A DNA stretch of 63,596 nucleotides from NCBI RefSeq assembly GCF_001434705.1, contig NZ_AZDJ01000030.1:332617-396212 (forward strand), in the 5' to 3' direction. The number at the start of each line of letters is the position of its first letter. The stretch's first letter is position 1. The stretch comes from Lacticaseibacillus nasuensis JCM 17158 (GTDB taxonomy: Bacteria > Bacillota > Bacilli > Lactobacillales > Lactobacillaceae). Positions 45,183 to 55,627 of this stretch are shown here, one piece after another. Below the pieces are notes generated by a model. It was not told the DNA's origin and did not search any database. It saw only the letters and a program-made list of their open reading frames with translations. Made by a program: the position numbers and the translations under genes.

Positions 45183-45731
45183 ATGACAAAAGCCCTACTG
45201 ATTATCGATTATACCAACGATTTCGTCGCGCCGACCGGGGCCTTGACTGCCGGCAAACCGGCGCAAGCCATCGCCCCTGCCATCGTCGACTTAGCTGAAG
45301 CCTACCGCGCCGCCGGTGACTTTGTTTACCTTCCCACCGATGTGCACACGCCGCACGACCCGTATCACCCGGAAAGCAAGCTCTTCCCGCCACACAATGT
45401 GCGCGGCTCCTGGGGGCGGGAATTCTATGGGCCACTGGCCGGCTGGTACGCCGAGCACCAAGCCGACAGCAACGTCACGATGTTCGACAAGACGCGCTAC
45501 TCGAGTTTTGCCGGCACGCCGCTCGACCTTTGGCTGCGCGAGCGCAACATTCACGACGTCCACCTCGTCGGCGTGTGCACCGACATCTGCGTCTTGCACA
45601 CCGCCGTTGATGCTTACAACCTGAACTATGCCTTGACGATTCACGAGGCGGCCGTCGCCACCTTTAAGCCCGGGGGCCAGGACTGGGCGCTCGATCACTT
45701 CAAAACCGTTCTCGGCGCCACCGTCGTGTAA
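45183..45731 (+). CDS. pncA: Nicotinamidase (isochorismatase family, YueJ type)
   Basis: 182 residues from the ATG at 45183 after TAAGGAGCAGCCCC. The catalytic triad is visible as Asp9 (LLIIDYTNDF), Lys103 (DKTRYSSFAG) and Cys136 (GVCTDICVLHTA); Asp53, His55 and His71 (in PTDVHTPHD and LFPPHN) match the metal site. Strong resemblance to B. subtilis YueJ. Converts nicotinamide to nicotinate for NAD salvage. Its promoter shares an operator with niaP, supporting the assignment. Single gene with a strong terminator. Confidence 0.93.
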   Translation: MTKALLIIDYTNDFVAPTGALTAGKPAQAIAPAIVDLAEAYRAAGDFVYLPTDVHTPHDPYHPESKLFPPHNVRGSWGREFYGPLAGWYAEHQADSNVTMFDKTRYSSFAGTPLDLWLRERNIHDVHLVGVCTDICVLHTAVDAYNLNYALTIHEAAVATFKPGGQDWALDHFKTVLGATVV

Positions 45732-45736
45732 CGCCA

Positions 45737-45775
45737 AAGCGCGCCTGCAGCAGCCACTGCAGACGCGCTTTTTTT
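45737..45775 (+). terminator. pncA terminator
   Basis: Stem AAGCGCG-C-CTGCAG / CTGCAG-A-CGCGCTT with a six-base loop, then TTTTT; the pepT stop on the other strand lies inside the T-run. Confidence 0.88.
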
Positions 45776-47009
45776 AACGCTCGGCGTTCAACTTCACGAT
45801 GGCCAACAAGGTCTCTGCCACCTTCCCCATCGCCTCGGTGGAGACGACCTCATAGGGACCGTGGAAGTTCATGCCGCCATTAAACAAATTCGGCGTTGGG
45901 ATCCCTTGATAGGTGATTTTTGAGCCATCGGTGCCGCCGCGAAACGGAATCGTGTGCGGCGTCAGCCCCACGGCGCGAATCCCCGCTTCGGCCAGGCGCA
46001 GCGGCGTCTGGTCCTTGGCGATGATGTCGGCCATGTTGTAGTACTGATCCTCAAGCGTATAAGTGATGCGCGGCTCAGCAAACCCCGCGTTGAGACTCGC
46101 CACCGCCTGCGCCAAGGTGGCCTTCCGCGCGGCAAAGTTAGCGCGGTCAAAGTCGCGGATAATGTAGCGGGCCTGCGCCGTCCCGATTGTCCCACTGAGT
46201 TCTAGTAATAGGAAGAAGCCCTGCTTGTCGGCTGTATACTCCGGCCGCTCATAGGTTGGCAAAGCGGCGTCCAGGCACTCGGCCAGCGTTAAGGCGTTGA
46301 CCAGGCTGCCCTTGGCCTCGCCGGGATGCACCGAGGTGCCGGTGAACGTGACCACGGCTTGGGCCGCGTTGAAGGTTTCGTACTCGATTTGCCCCAGGTC
46401 GCCGTTATCCAGCGTGTAGGCAAAATCCGTGGCAAACCCCTTGGCGTCGAAGCGGTCGGCGCCCTTGCCGATTTCCTCGTCGGGGCCAAACGCCAACTTG
46501 ACGACACCGTGTTCAATCGTCGGCTCCGCTACGAGCACTCGCGCCAACGCCATGGCCGCCGCGATCCCCGCCTTGTCGTCGACGCCGAGTAGCGTCGTGC
46601 CGTCACCCGTGATCAGCGTCTCGCCAAAATAGCGGCGCAACCCAGGAAACTGCTCAACCGTCAGCGCTAACCCGTTGGCAAACTGAATCGGCGCGCCTTG
46701 GTAATCGGGGTGCAGCTGAGGGGCCACGTCATCTGCCGCGTAGTCCGCGGTGTCGAGGTGGGCGATGAAGCCGATGCTCGGCACAGCCTTGCTGGTGGTG
46801 GCAGGAATGGTCGCGGTCACGAAGCCGTTGGCCGGGTTCAAGGCGGCGTCGGTCAGGCCCAGCGCCTGCAACTCGCCAACGAGCATGTTGGCCAGCGTCG
46901 TTTGCCCCGGCGTCGTCGGTACAGTGGTACTGCCCGCGTCCGAACGCGTGTTGACCTTGGCATAGCGGATAAAATCTGTCTGAATCTGATTCAAATCAAA
47001 TGCAACCAT
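45774..47009 (-). CDS. pepT: Peptidase T (tripeptide aminopeptidase)
   Basis: 411 residues from the ATG at 47009 after TTGGAGGCCGTG. M20B metallopeptidase: zinc ligands in GFIAHLDTAD (about residue 78), GVDDKAGIAA (about 140), FGPDEEIGKGADRFD (catalytic and bridging acids, about 174) and the C-terminal RGGTDGS and NFHGPYE. Cytosolic; releases the N-terminal residue of tripeptides taken up by lactic acid bacteria. Divergent from the ANT(6)-like gene. Confidence 0.97.
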   Translation of the reverse strand: MVAFDLNQIQTDFIRYAKVNTRSDAGSTTVPTTPGQTTLANMLVGELQALGLTDAALNPANGFVTATIPATTSKAVPSIGFIAHLDTADYAADDVAPQLHPDYQGAPIQFANGLALTVEQFPGLRRYFGETLITGDGTTLLGVDDKAGIAAAMALARVLVAEPTIEHGVVKLAFGPDEEIGKGADRFDAKGFATDFAYTLDNGDLGQIEYETFNAAQAVVTFTGTSVHPGEAKGSLVNALTLAECLDAALPTYERPEYTADKQGFFLLLELSGTIGTAQARYIIRDFDRANFAARKATLAQAVASLNAGFAEPRITYTLEDQYYNMADIIAKDQTPLRLAEAGIRAVGLTPHTIPFRGGTDGSKITYQGIPTPNLFNGGMNFHGPYEVVSTEAMGKVAETLLAIVKLNAER

Positions 47010-47073
47010 CACGGCCTCCAATAAAAATGACTTGGCCTTAGTGTGGTGATTTTCCCCGCCAATGTCAATGGCG

Positions 47074-47079
47074 CGGTAT
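47074..47079 (+). promoter_or_regulatory. Promoter -10 of the ANT(6)-like gene with a nearby inverted repeat
   Basis: TATAAT about 25 bases before the start codon, with the RBS CAGGAGG between. The inverted repeat CGCCA-ATGTCAA-TGGCG lies directly upstream in the -35 region, where no good -35 is seen. Confidence 0.5.
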
Positions 47080-47101
47080 AATCCCTCCAGGAGGCATCAA
47101 C

Positions 47102-47929
47102 ATGACATTACTCGACGACTTTATCACCTTAGCGCAGACGCGGCCGAACATTGTGGCCATCGGCACGGAAGGCGCCACCAACAATCCGGCGACGACGCCT
47201 GACGCCTGGCAGGATCTCGACATCACCTTGTTTGCCACCGACCCGGCCGCGGAAGCCGGTGACTGGTGGCTGGGTCACTTCGGCACGCCAACCATCGTCC
47301 AGCGGCTGGCGAATGTCGGCGTGTTTACCGCTAGCACCAATGTGTGGCACACCTGGCTCACGCGGTTTCCCGGCACGCGGCGCATCGACTTGAAAATTGC
47401 CCCGGCGGCTGAAACCACGGCCTATGAGCAAGCCGATACCCTGAACGCCATCGTTTGGACCCGTGCCGCTGGTCGGCTGGCGCCGCGCGCCACCAGCGCC
47501 AAAACACATTGGGTGCCCTTACCCGATGGTGCCGAGTTCACCGCGCACGCCAACGAGTTTTATTGGATTGCCGGCAACGTCTGCAAGGGTCTGGCGCGCC
47601 AAAACTACTTATACGCCAACGAGCAGTTTAACCAACATTGCCGCCCCGAGCTGCTCACCTTGCTGGCCTGGCGCGCCAGTGCCAAGACCAATGGTCAATT
47701 CGATGCCGGCGTCAGCAGCAAATTTCTCTGGCCGACGCTGCGCGAGGCGGAACGCCGCCAGCTCGCAGCCACGTATGATCAAGCCAGCCTCGCCGGGACC
47801 CGCACCAGCCTACAAGCCGCGTTGACGTTGTACACGGCGACCTTGCCCGAGGTGGCCCGCTTGCTAGCCTTGCCGGTACCCGATTTTGCTGCCGCCCAGG
47901 CGCAACTTACCGCCTGGCTGTCGGCCTAG
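47102..47929 (+). CDS. Aminoglycoside 6-adenylyltransferase-like nucleotidyltransferase
   Basis: 275 residues. Resembles the ANT(6)/AadK family over its length: AIGTEGATNNPAT (position of the usual G-S-R...N), QDLDITLFATD with the paired acids of the nucleotidyltransferase site, RRIDLKI with a third acid, and the later FYWIAGNVCKGLARQNYLYA. The canonical GSR near the start is altered (GTEGA), so adenylylation of streptomycin should not be assumed. It is a chromosomal single gene between pepT and fusA, not flanked by mobile elements. The role is unknown. Confidence 0.75.
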   Translation: MTLLDDFITLAQTRPNIVAIGTEGATNNPATTPDAWQDLDITLFATDPAAEAGDWWLGHFGTPTIVQRLANVGVFTASTNVWHTWLTRFPGTRRIDLKIAPAAETTAYEQADTLNAIVWTRAAGRLAPRATSAKTHWVPLPDGAEFTAHANEFYWIAGNVCKGLARQNYLYANEQFNQHCRPELLTLLAWRASAKTNGQFDAGVSSKFLWPTLREAERRQLAATYDQASLAGTRTSLQAALTLYTATLPEVARLLALPVPDFAAAQAQLTAWLSA

Positions 47930-47950
47930 CCCCCACCCTTAAGCCAAATA

Positions 47951-47986
47951 AAAACAGCGGCCTGCCAATTGGCAAGTCGCTGTTTT
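47951..47986 (-). terminator. Terminator of the str operon, probably bidirectional
   Basis: Stem AAAACAGCG...CGCTGTTTT with an inner TGCCAATTGGCA palindrome; T-runs on both sides serve fusA and the ANT(6)-like gene. Confidence 0.75.
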
Positions 47987-48004
47987 CGCGTCGGTCGTCC
48001 TAGT

Positions 48005-50107
48005 TTATTCTTTGGTAGCGACACCGCCGCCATTTTTCTTGATGATTTCTTCTTGGATGGACTTCGGTACTGGTTCGTAGTGATCGAAGGTCATCGTGAA
48101 GGTCCCACGGCCCTGAGTCGCGGAACGCAAGGTCGTCGCGTAACCGAACATTTCGGCCAGCGGTACCATCGAGTTCACGACTTGGGCGTTACCGCGGGCT
48201 TCCATGGCTTGAACCTTACCACGCCGGGCCGTCACTTGGCCCATGACATCGCCGAGGTATTCTTCAGGAGCGACGACTTCAACGTGCATGATCGGTTCCA
48301 AGATGACCGCGCCCGCTGCCTTGGAGGCATTGCGCAAGGCCAGAGAAGCGGCAACCTTAAAGGCGGCTTCAGAGGAATCGACTTCATGGTAAGACCCGTC
48401 ATACAGCTTGGCCTTCACGTCGATCAGTGGGTAGCCGGCCAGAACACCATTGGCCATGGCTTCCTTCAGACCTTGCTCAACGGCTGGAATGTATTCACGT
48501 GGCACAACCCCACCAACGATGGCGTCTTCGAACTCGAAGCCTTTACCTTCTTCGTTCGGTGTGAATTCAATCCAAACATCCCCGTATTGCCCTTTACCAC
48601 CGGACTGACGAATGAACTTACCTTGGGCGGAAGCTTGCTTCGTGAAGGTTTCACGGTAGGCAACTTGAGGTTCACCGACCTTGGCGCCAACCTTGAATTC
48701 GCGCTTCATCCGGTCAACCATGATGTCCAAATGCAATTCACCCATCCCGGCAATCAGCGTTTCGCCGGTTTCAGGGTTGGTTTCAGCACGGAACGTTGGG
48801 TCTTCTTCGGACAGCTTCTGCAAGGCCACATCCAGCTTATCGCGGTCTTCCTTAGAATCAGGCTCGATGGACACCTGGATAACAGGTTCAGGCACTTCGA
48901 GGGATTCGAGGATCAACGGGTGGTCAACATCCGTCAAGGAATCCCCAGTGGTCGTGTTCTTCAGGCCAATCGCCGCAGCGATATCACCGGAGAAGACTTC
49001 TGGAATTTCTTGACGCGTGTTACTGTGCATCTGCAGCAAACGACCGACACGTTCACGGACGTTCTTCGTGGCGTTAAGCACATAGGAACCGGCTTCCAAT
49101 GTCCCGCTGTATACCCGAATGAAGGTCAAACGACCAACGAATGGGTCCGTAGCGATCTTAAAGGCCAAGGCAGCAAAGTTCTTGTCATCGCCGGCAGACA
49201 ATTCAACCGGGTCGCCGGTTTCAGGATCCGTCGCGTTGTACGGCTTCACGTCCAGCGGAGATGGCAGGTAGTCGACAACGCCGTCAAGCATCATCTGCAC
49301 ACCCTTGTTCTTGAAGGCGGAACCGGCAAAGACTGGGAAGAATTCGAGGGCCAAAGTGGCCTTACGAATCGCAGCCTTCAGTTCGTCCTTAGAAATCTCT
49401 TCGCCTTCCAGGTACTTGTCCATGATGGCATCGTCGACGTCGGCCACCGCTTCAACCAATTCGTTATGCGCGGCTTCGGCTTCTTCCTTGTAGTCGTCAG
49501 GAATGTCAACAACATCCCATTCGGAACCAAGTTCGTCTTCGTCGTACAAGTCGGCCTTCATTTCGATCAGGTCAATGACCCCTTCGAAGTTGTCTTCGGC
49601 ACCGATTGGCAGCTGCACGGCATGAGCATTGGCGCCTAAGCGTTCATGCAGCGTCTCAACGGAATACTTAAAGTCCGCGCCGACTTTGTCCATCTTGTTG
49701 ACGAATACCAACCGCGGTACGGAATAAGTCGTCGCCTGACGCCAAACGTTTTCAGTCTGGGGTTCAACGCCGGCTTGGGCATCAAGCACCGTCACGGCAC
49801 CATCAAGCACCCGCAAGGAACGCTCAACTTCAATGGTGAAGTCCACGTGCCCTGGCGTGTCAATGATGTTGATTCGGTGATCCTTCCAAAACGCCGTGGT
49901 CGCGGCGGAAGTGATCGTGATCCCACGTTCCTGTTCCTGCGGCATCCAGTCCATTTGTGAAGCCCCTTCATGGGTTTCACCAATTTTATGGATCTTACCG
50001 GTATAGTACAGGATCCGTTCAGTGGTCGTGGTCTTACCCGCATCGATATGGGCCATGATCCCGATGTTACGGGTCCGGTCCAGCGGAAATTCACGTTTAT
50101 TGGCCAT
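48005..50107 (-). CDS. fusA: Elongation factor G
   Basis: 700 residues. G domain: [12 protein letters not shown] (about 18-29), DTPGHVDF (about 82-89), NKMDKVG (about 136). Domains II-V follow to the end with no gap. Drives ribosomal translocation and recycling. Last gene of rpsL-rpsG-fusA; tuf is not adjacent. The gap to rpsG is 83 bp. Confidence 0.99.
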   Translation of the reverse strand: MANKREFPLDRTRNIGIMAHIDAGKTTTTERILYYTGKIHKIGETHEGASQMDWMPQEQERGITITSAATTAFWKDHRINIIDTPGHVDFTIEVERSLRVLDGAVTVLDAQAGVEPQTENVWRQATTYSVPRLVFVNKMDKVGADFKYSVETLHERLGANAHAVQLPIGAEDNFEGVIDLIEMKADLYDEDELGSEWDVVDIPDDYKEEAEAAHNELVEAVADVDDAIMDKYLEGEEISKDELKAAIRKATLALEFFPVFAGSAFKNKGVQMMLDGVVDYLPSPLDVKPYNATDPETGDPVELSAGDDKNFAALAFKIATDPFVGRLTFIRVYSGTLEAGSYVLNATKNVRERVGRLLQMHSNTRQEIPEVFSGDIAAAIGLKNTTTGDSLTDVDHPLILESLEVPEPVIQVSIEPDSKEDRDKLDVALQKLSEEDPTFRAETNPETGETLIAGMGELHLDIMVDRMKREFKVGAKVGEPQVAYRETFTKQASAQGKFIRQSGGKGQYGDVWIEFTPNEEGKGFEFEDAIVGGVVPREYIPAVEQGLKEAMANGVLAGYPLIDVKAKLYDGSYHEVDSSEAAFKVAASLALRNASKAAGAVILEPIMHVEVVAPEEYLGDVMGQVTARRGKVQAMEARGNAQVVNSMVPLAEMFGYATTLRSATQGRGTFTMTFDHYEPVPKSIQEEIIKKNGGGVATKE

Positions 50108-50190
50108 GTGAAAGTAATACTCCTCTCGAATAATTGTGCTGGATACAGAAATTGGCTACGTACCCGAATAGATGCATAGCCAACCCCTGA

Positions 50191-50661
50191 TTACCAACGA
50201 TAGTGTGCGAATGCCCGGTTGGCGTCAGCCATCTTATGGGTATCTTCACGCTTCTTAACTGCGGCACCGGTGTTGTTGGCCGCATCCATGATTTCCCGCG
50301 CGAGGCGTTCGTCCATTGTGTGCTCACCGCGGGCACGGGAGTACTGAACGAGCCAGCGTAGGCCAAGCGTCGTGCGCCGGTCTGGCCGCACTTCGATTGG
50401 TACCTGGTAGTTGGATCCACCGATCCGCCGGGCCTTGACTTCAAGGACAGGCATGACGTTCTTCATGGCCTGTTCGAAGACTTCAAGCGGTTCGTTACCG
50501 GAATCCTTCTTAATGATCTCGAATGCATCGTACAAAATAGTTTGCGCCTTACCGCGCTTGCCATCGACCATCAAGTGGTTGATCAGGCGGGTCACCAGCT
50601 TAGAATTGTAAACTGGATCAGGTAAGACGTCGCGTTTTGAAACACTGCCTTTACGTGGCAT
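50191..50661 (-). CDS. rpsG: 30S ribosomal protein S7
   Basis: 156 residues: starts [15 protein letters not shown] and contains [16 protein letters not shown] near residue 80. Nucleates the 30S head and contacts E-site tRNA. Between rpsL and fusA. Confidence 0.98.
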   Translation of the reverse strand: MPRKGSVSKRDVLPDPVYNSKLVTRLINHLMVDGKRGKAQTILYDAFEIIKKDSGNEPLEVFEQAMKNVMPVLEVKARRIGGSNYQVPIEVRPDRRTTLGLRWLVQYSRARGEHTMDERLAREIMDAANNTGAAVKKREDTHKMADANRAFAHYRW

Positions 50662-50715
50662 ACTGATTTGCCTCCTCTAATCTTGCATGAGTGACTCATG
50701 CGTTACTCTAACGGC

Positions 50716-51129
50716 TTACTTCTTAGGGCGCTTGGCGCCGTACTTGGACCGGCTTTGCATCCGGCCGTCGACACCAGCAGTATCGAGCGCACCACGGATG
50801 ATGTGATAACGAACCCCTGGCAAGTCCTTCACACGGCCGCCGCGAATCAAGACGACACTATGTTCCTGAAGGTTATGGCCTTCACCGGGGATATAAGCCG
50901 TGACTTCGATCAGGTTAGACAAACGCACACGAGCATACTTCCGCAAGGCGGAGTTAGGCTTCTTTGGCGTCATCGTGCCGACACGAGTGGCAACCCCACG
51001 CTTTTGCGGCGAAGGGGTGTTGGTTAAACTCTTCTTCTTACTGTTGTACCCGAAGTTCAGGGCTGGGGAGTCCGACTTCGTAGTCTTAGATTTACGACCT
51101 TGACGTACCAATTGGTTAATGGTTGGCAT
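50716..51129 (-). CDS. rpsL: 30S ribosomal protein S12
   Basis: 137 residues from the ATG at 51129 after AAGGAGGATCTTTAC; the longer frame upstream covers the leader. [11 protein letters not shown] and [12 protein letters not shown] carry lysines at both positions where streptomycin resistance arises, so the allele is the sensitive type. Decoding-centre protein, first gene of the str operon. Confidence 0.98.
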   Translation of the reverse strand: MPTINQLVRQGRKSKTTKSDSPALNFGYNSKKKSLTNTPSPQKRGVATRVGTMTPKKPNSALRKYARVRLSNLIEVTAYIPGEGHNLQEHSVVLIRGGRVKDLPGVRYHIIRGALDTAGVDGRMQSRSKYGAKRPKK

Positions 51130-51282
51130 GTAAAGATCCTCCTTCCATGATTTCCTAGTTTTAAGTCCACACATCCAGGCGGTTCATTTTTTTGCCTAAA
51201 AAAACGGCCAACAAGATGGCGGCAAGGTTTTTTCACCAGCCGCGACCACTTGTCCGCACTACTGGAAAAAAGCACCTTTGAT

Positions 51283-51312
51283 AGTGTACTATTTCTAATC
51301 CCCCAGTGTCAA
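51283..51312 (-). promoter_or_regulatory. str operon promoter and leader
   Basis: Minus strand TTGACA (51312-51307), 18-bp spacer, TACACT (51288-51283). The leader of about 145 bases contains GCC...GGC followed by CGTTTTTTT (about 51199-51228), a weak terminator-like element that might act as an attenuator. Confidence 0.75.
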
Positions 51313-51396
51313 GGCAATTTCTTGGCAAACTCCGGGCAAAAATCGCCGCGGGGTGGCGCTCGGCCATCGCGTAATCACCATAAAGGGGGAATTGCC

Positions 51397-51774
51397 ATGG
51401 TCACACTCGCCTTTTTCATTGGCCTGACGTACTTTGCCTACGCGGATTGGCGGCTGCGCTCTGTGCCGGCGTGGCCGTTTACAAGCTGGTGTCTCTTGAT
51501 CGCTGGACTAGACTATCTTACCTTACACCCGGGCTGGTGGCCAGTGGTGTGGACGGTGGCGTTTGTCCTGTTTGCCCGCGTCACCCGCGGGTTAGGGTCG
51601 GCTGACGTGTGGTTACTAGGGGTGATTGCCACCCGCTATGCGCTGCTGCCGGCGCTGTGGCTCGTGTTGCTGGCGTGCGGGACGACTTTCCTGCACGCCT
51701 TTGTGCGGCCAAGTGCCACCTATCCGTTCTTGGCGCACCTAGCTTTCGCTAGTGCCGTCGTCATCCTCATCTAA
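51397..51774 (+). CDS. Minimal A24-family prepilin peptidase-like membrane protein
   Basis: 125 residues from the ATG at 51397 after AAAGGGGGAATTGCC. About four hydrophobic segments. Two aspartates stand where A24 peptidases have theirs: ADWRLRSVPAW near residue 18 (pattern D-x-R-x-x-x-(I/V)-P) and GLGSADVWLLG near residue 70 (pattern G-x-G-D-V). ComC-type enzymes are about twice as long, with an N-terminal methylase-like part that is absent here. Located between the divergent str promoter and rpoC. No pilin or competence genes nearby. Activity is uncertain because the GxGD glycines are partly changed. Confidence 0.7.
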   Translation: MVTLAFFIGLTYFAYADWRLRSVPAWPFTSWCLLIAGLDYLTLHPGWWPVVWTVAFVLFARVTRGLGSADVWLLGVIATRYALLPALWLVLLACGTTFLHAFVRPSATYPFLAHLAFASAVVILI

Positions 51775-51910
51775 ATCTTTGCGCGATTCGCCTTGCTAGG
51801 AAGTGTTTGATTTGGGAACAAGCTTGGGGCCTGCCTGCTGTGTCGGCGCATGAAACCTAGTGATTGAAGCAAGCGTGGTCTGTTGGCAGATCCAAAATTC
51901 TACGCGCGCA

Positions 51911-51944
51911 AAAAAAGGGTGAACCGCTTGGGTTCACCCTTTTT
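51911..51944 (-). terminator. rpoBC terminator
   Basis: Stem AAAGGGTGAACC / GGTTCACCCTTT with a four-to-six-base loop and T-runs on both strands, just past the rpoC stop. Confidence 0.9.
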
Positions 51945-51946
51945 CA

Positions 51947-54900
51947 TTACGCCTCCGGTTTGTCCGGAGTCGATGGTGTGGCGTCTTGTTCCTTCATTTG
52001 CTTCTCGAGATCGGAAATCGAGTAAACATTTTCGGACACGGTGCCAACAGTCTTTGGTTCCATGTGGCGATAGGTCGCCATCCCCGTCCCAGCAGGAATA
52101 ATCTTCCCGATGATGACGTTTTCCTTCAAGCCGACCAGCGGATCGTTCTTGCCACGAATCGAGGCGTCGGTGAGGACGCGGGTCGTTTCCTGGAAGGACG
52201 CGGCGGACAGGAAGGAGTTGGTTTCCAGCGATGCCTTCGTGATCCCCAGCAGAACTGGGCGACCAGTGGCAGGCACGCCACCGGAAATCAGCGTATCGGT
52301 GTTACGATCCTTGAACTCGCTGATGTCCATCAACGTCCCCGGCAAAATGTCGGTGTCGCCTGGATCCATCACGCGAATCTTGCGCAGCATTTGCCGCACC
52401 ATGACCTCAACGTGCTTATCGCCGATTTCAACCCCTTGCATACGATAGACCTTTTGGACTTCGTTAAGCAGGTAGTTTTCGGTAGTCATCACGTCGCGCA
52501 CCTTGATCAATTGCTTCGGATCGATCGAGCCGCCCGTGAGCCGTTCGCCACGGTGAATGTGATCACCTTCGGTAACCGCAACGGAAGACGCGTATGGCAC
52601 GCTGTAAGTCCGAGTATCGGTAGCGCCTTGCACCGTAATTTCGCGGGTATGCTCGGCAGGGTTCTCATCAATCGCGGTAATTTCACCCGTGACCTCACTG
52701 ATGACCGCCAGCCCCTTTGGATTACGGGCTTCAAAAATTTCCTGAACACGAGGCAGCCCTTGGGTAATATCTTCGCCGCCGGCAACACCGCCGGTATGGA
52801 AGTTACGCATGGTCAGCTGCGTGCCGGGTTCGCCAATCGACTGGGCCGCAACGGTCCCGACGGCTTCGCCGACTTCAACGCCTTCGCCAGTGGCCATGTT
52901 CCGGCCGTAGCACTTCTGGCAAACGCCATGCTTCGTGTTGCAAGTGAAGACGGAGCGAATCGTGACGGTTTCTACACCGGCATCGACAATCTTTTGCGCC
53001 ATGTCTTCATCCATCAGCGTGTCCTTTGGTACCAGAACGTCGCCGGTCTTCGGATCCAAGACACTCTTCATGGTGTAACGACCAACCAAGCGGTCATACA
53101 ACGGCTCGATCATTTCGTTACCTTCACGAATGGCGGAAACATCAAGCCCGCGATCCGTACCACAATCTTCTTCACGCACGATGACGTCTTGAGCAACGTC
53201 GACCAGCCGCCGAGTCAGATAGCCAGAATCGGCCGTCTTCAACGCGGTATCGGTCATCCCTTTACGGGCACCATGGGTCGACATGAACATTTCCATAACG
53301 GACAGGCCTTCACGGAAGTTCGACAGAACAGGCACTTCCATCATCCCACCGTTAGGGGCAGCCATCAGGCCACGCATCCCGGCCAGCTGAGTAAAGTTCG
53401 AGATGTTACCACGGGCACCGGAATCACTCATCATGGAGATTGGGTTGTTCACGTCGAAAGTGTCGATCAGCTGTTGCTGAATGTCGTCCTTGGCGTCGTT
53501 CCAAATCGCGATCACGCGGTCATGGCGTTCCTCGTCGGTAATCAACCCACGCCGGAACTGCTTGGACACCGTCGCGACCTTCTTATGGGCCTCATCGACG
53601 ATGGCAGCCTTTTGTGGCAAGGTCGGCACGTCGGCTACCCCAACGGTCAAGCCGGAGGTGGTGGCTTGAGTGTAACCCAGGGTCTTCATGTCATCCAACA
53701 AGTCGGATGTGCGTTGAACCTTGTAGACCTTGAACACTTCGGCAATGATGTCGGACAAGAAGCCCTTCTTGAACGGATCGATCAGCGGCGCATCGCTAAG
53801 GTAGGCGTGGATGTCTTCACCAGCTTGGATGAAGTACTTCGGCGCTACCCCGTTGACGATGTTGTCTTGGGTCGGTTCATTCAGGAATGGGAAGTCCGTC
53901 GGCATGATTTCGTTGAAAATCACCTTGCCGACAGAGGTCACCATGATCTTGTCGCGTTGGTCGTCAGTAAACGGCTTCTGCGGGAAGGAGTTGACGGCGA
54001 TCCCAATGCGGCTGTGCAAATGCACGTAGCCATTTTGCAAGGCCATCAAGACTTCGTTGGTGTCCTTGAAGATCATGCCTTCGCCTTCGCGCCCTTTTTG
54101 CTCCATCGTCAGGTAGTAGTTCCCTAACACGATGTCCTGAGACGGCGTTACGATTGGCTTGCCATCCTTAGGCGCCAAGATATGGTGCGCCGCCAGCATC
54201 AGCAAGCGCGCTTCGGCCTGGGCCTCATCGGACAGCGGCACGTGAATGGCCATCTGGTCGCCATCAAAATCGGCGTTGTAAGCTTCACACACGATTGGGT
54301 GCAGACGCATCGCCTTACCATCAACTAAGACGGGTTCGAAAGCCTGGATCCCTAGACGGTGCAGCGTAGGCGCGCGGTTTAACAGAACCGGACGTTCCTT
54401 GATGACATCTTCGAGCACATCCCAGATGTCGTCATCTTCACGGTCGATCTTGCGGCGAGCATTTTTAATGTTGCTGGCCATGTCGCGGGCCACCAATTCA
54501 CGCATCACAAACGGCTTGAACAATTCAAGCGCCATCGACCGCGGCAGGCCACATTGATAGAACTTCAACGTTGGCCCAACGTCGATAACGGAACGGCCAG
54601 AATAGTCAACCCGCTTACCCAGCAGGTTCTGACGGAAGCGGCCTTGCTTCCCCTTGAGCATATGGCTCAGGGACTTCAGCGGCCGGTTACCTGGGCCGGT
54701 AACGGGACGGCCACGCCGCCCGTTATCGATCAAGGCATCAACGGCTTCTTGCAGCATCCGCTTTTCGTTTTGGACGATGATGTTCGGCGCGTTCAGGTCC
54801 AACAGGCGCTTCAACCGGTTGTTACGGTTGATGACCCGCCGGTACAAGTCGTTCAGGTCGGACGTCGCAAACCGGCCGCCTTCCAACTGCACCATTGGCC

Positions 54901-55615
54901 GCAAGTCCGGTGGAATGACGGGAATCGTGTCCATGACCATCCAAGTCGGGTCGTTGCCGGACTTGTAAAAGGCATCCAAAATGTCCAAGCGGCGAATCGC
55001 ACGGGTCCGCTTTTGGCCAGTGGCAGAATGCAGCTCTTCTTTAAGCTCAGCCACTTCCTTCGGCAGGTCAACGGCGGCAAGCAGTTCCTTGACCGCTTCG
55101 GCGCCCATCTTGGCCACGAAGCCGGGACCGTATTCCTCGCGCTTTTCACGGTATTCGCGTTCGGATAAGAGTTGCTTCTTCTCCAGCGCGGTATCGGCTG
55201 GGTCAATCACAACGTAAGACGCAAAGTAGATGACTTCTTCCAATGCCCGTGGGGACATGTCGAGAACCAGGCCCATGCGGCTTGGGATTCCCTTGAAGTA
55301 CCAGATGTGGGTGACCGGGGCAGCCAATTCGATATGGCCCATGCGCTCACGGCGCACCTTGCTGCGCGTCACTTCGACGCCGCAACGGTCACAGACAATT
55401 CCCTTATACCGGATGCGCTTATACTTCCCGCAAGCACATTCCCAGTCCTTGGTTGGCCCGAAGATGCGCTCATCGAACAGTCCGTCACGCTCTGGCTTTA
55501 ACGTCCGGTAGTTGATCGTTTCGGGCTTTTTAACTTCCCCATACGACCAGCTGCGGATCTTGTCAGGCGAGGCGAGACCGATCTGCATACTTTCAAACTT
55601 ATTGACATCGATCAA
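51947..55615 (-). CDS. rpoC: RNA polymerase beta' subunit
   Basis: 1222 residues. Start is TTG at 55615, eight bases after AGGAGG; the reading begins [16 protein letters not shown] as in other lactobacilli. Zinc site CACGKY...CDRCGVEV (about residue 60), catalytic NADFDGDQM with the three magnesium-binding aspartates (about 450), bridge helix and trigger loop downstream. The second zinc site (CGTDRG...[11 protein letters not shown]) is complete. Follows rpoB by 12 bp. Confidence 0.99.
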   Translation of the reverse strand: MIDVNKFESMQIGLASPDKIRSWSYGEVKKPETINYRTLKPERDGLFDERIFGPTKDWECACGKYKRIRYKGIVCDRCGVEVTRSKVRRERMGHIELAAPVTHIWYFKGIPSRMGLVLDMSPRALEEVIYFASYVVIDPADTALEKKQLLSEREYREKREEYGPGFVAKMGAEAVKELLAAVDLPKEVAELKEELHSATGQKRTRAIRRLDILDAFYKSGNDPTWMVMDTIPVIPPDLRPMVQLEGGRFATSDLNDLYRRVINRNNRLKRLLDLNAPNIIVQNEKRMLQEAVDALIDNGRRGRPVTGPGNRPLKSLSHMLKGKQGRFRQNLLGKRVDYSGRSVIDVGPTLKFYQCGLPRSMALELFKPFVMRELVARDMASNIKNARRKIDREDDDIWDVLEDVIKERPVLLNRAPTLHRLGIQAFEPVLVDGKAMRLHPIVCEAYNADFDGDQMAIHVPLSDEAQAEARLLMLAAHHILAPKDGKPIVTPSQDIVLGNYYLTMEQKGREGEGMIFKDTNEVLMALQNGYVHLHSRIGIAVNSFPQKPFTDDQRDKIMVTSVGKVIFNEIMPTDFPFLNEPTQDNIVNGVAPKYFIQAGEDIHAYLSDAPLIDPFKKGFLSDIIAEVFKVYKVQRTSDLLDDMKTLGYTQATTSGLTVGVADVPTLPQKAAIVDEAHKKVATVSKQFRRGLITDEERHDRVIAIWNDAKDDIQQQLIDTFDVNNPISMMSDSGARGNISNFTQLAGMRGLMAAPNGGMMEVPVLSNFREGLSVMEMFMSTHGARKGMTDTALKTADSGYLTRRLVDVAQDVIVREEDCGTDRGLDVSAIREGNEMIEPLYDRLVGRYTMKSVLDPKTGDVLVPKDTLMDEDMAQKIVDAGVETVTIRSVFTCNTKHGVCQKCYGRNMATGEGVEVGEAVGTVAAQSIGEPGTQLTMRNFHTGGVAGGEDITQGLPRVQEIFEARNPKGLAVISEVTGEITAIDENPAEHTREITVQGATDTRTYSVPYASSVAVTEGDHIHRGERLTGGSIDPKQLIKVRDVMTTENYLLNEVQKVYRMQGVEIGDKHVEVMVRQMLRKIRVMDPGDTDILPGTLMDISEFKDRNTDTLISGGVPATGRPVLLGITKASLETNSFLSAASFQETTRVLTDASIRGKNDPLVGLKENVIIGKIIPAGTGMATYRHMEPKTVGTVSENVYSISDLEKQMKEQDATPSTPDKPEA

Positions 55616-55627
55616 AGGGCTAACCTC

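Noticed and set aside
47969-49639. 556-codon open frame antisense to fusA
   Set aside because: Shadow of fusA with no domain pattern and no promoter or RBS.
51986-54127. 713-codon open frame antisense to rpoC
   Set aside because: It is a mirror of rpoC in GC-rich DNA; composition matches no protein family and there is no RBS.
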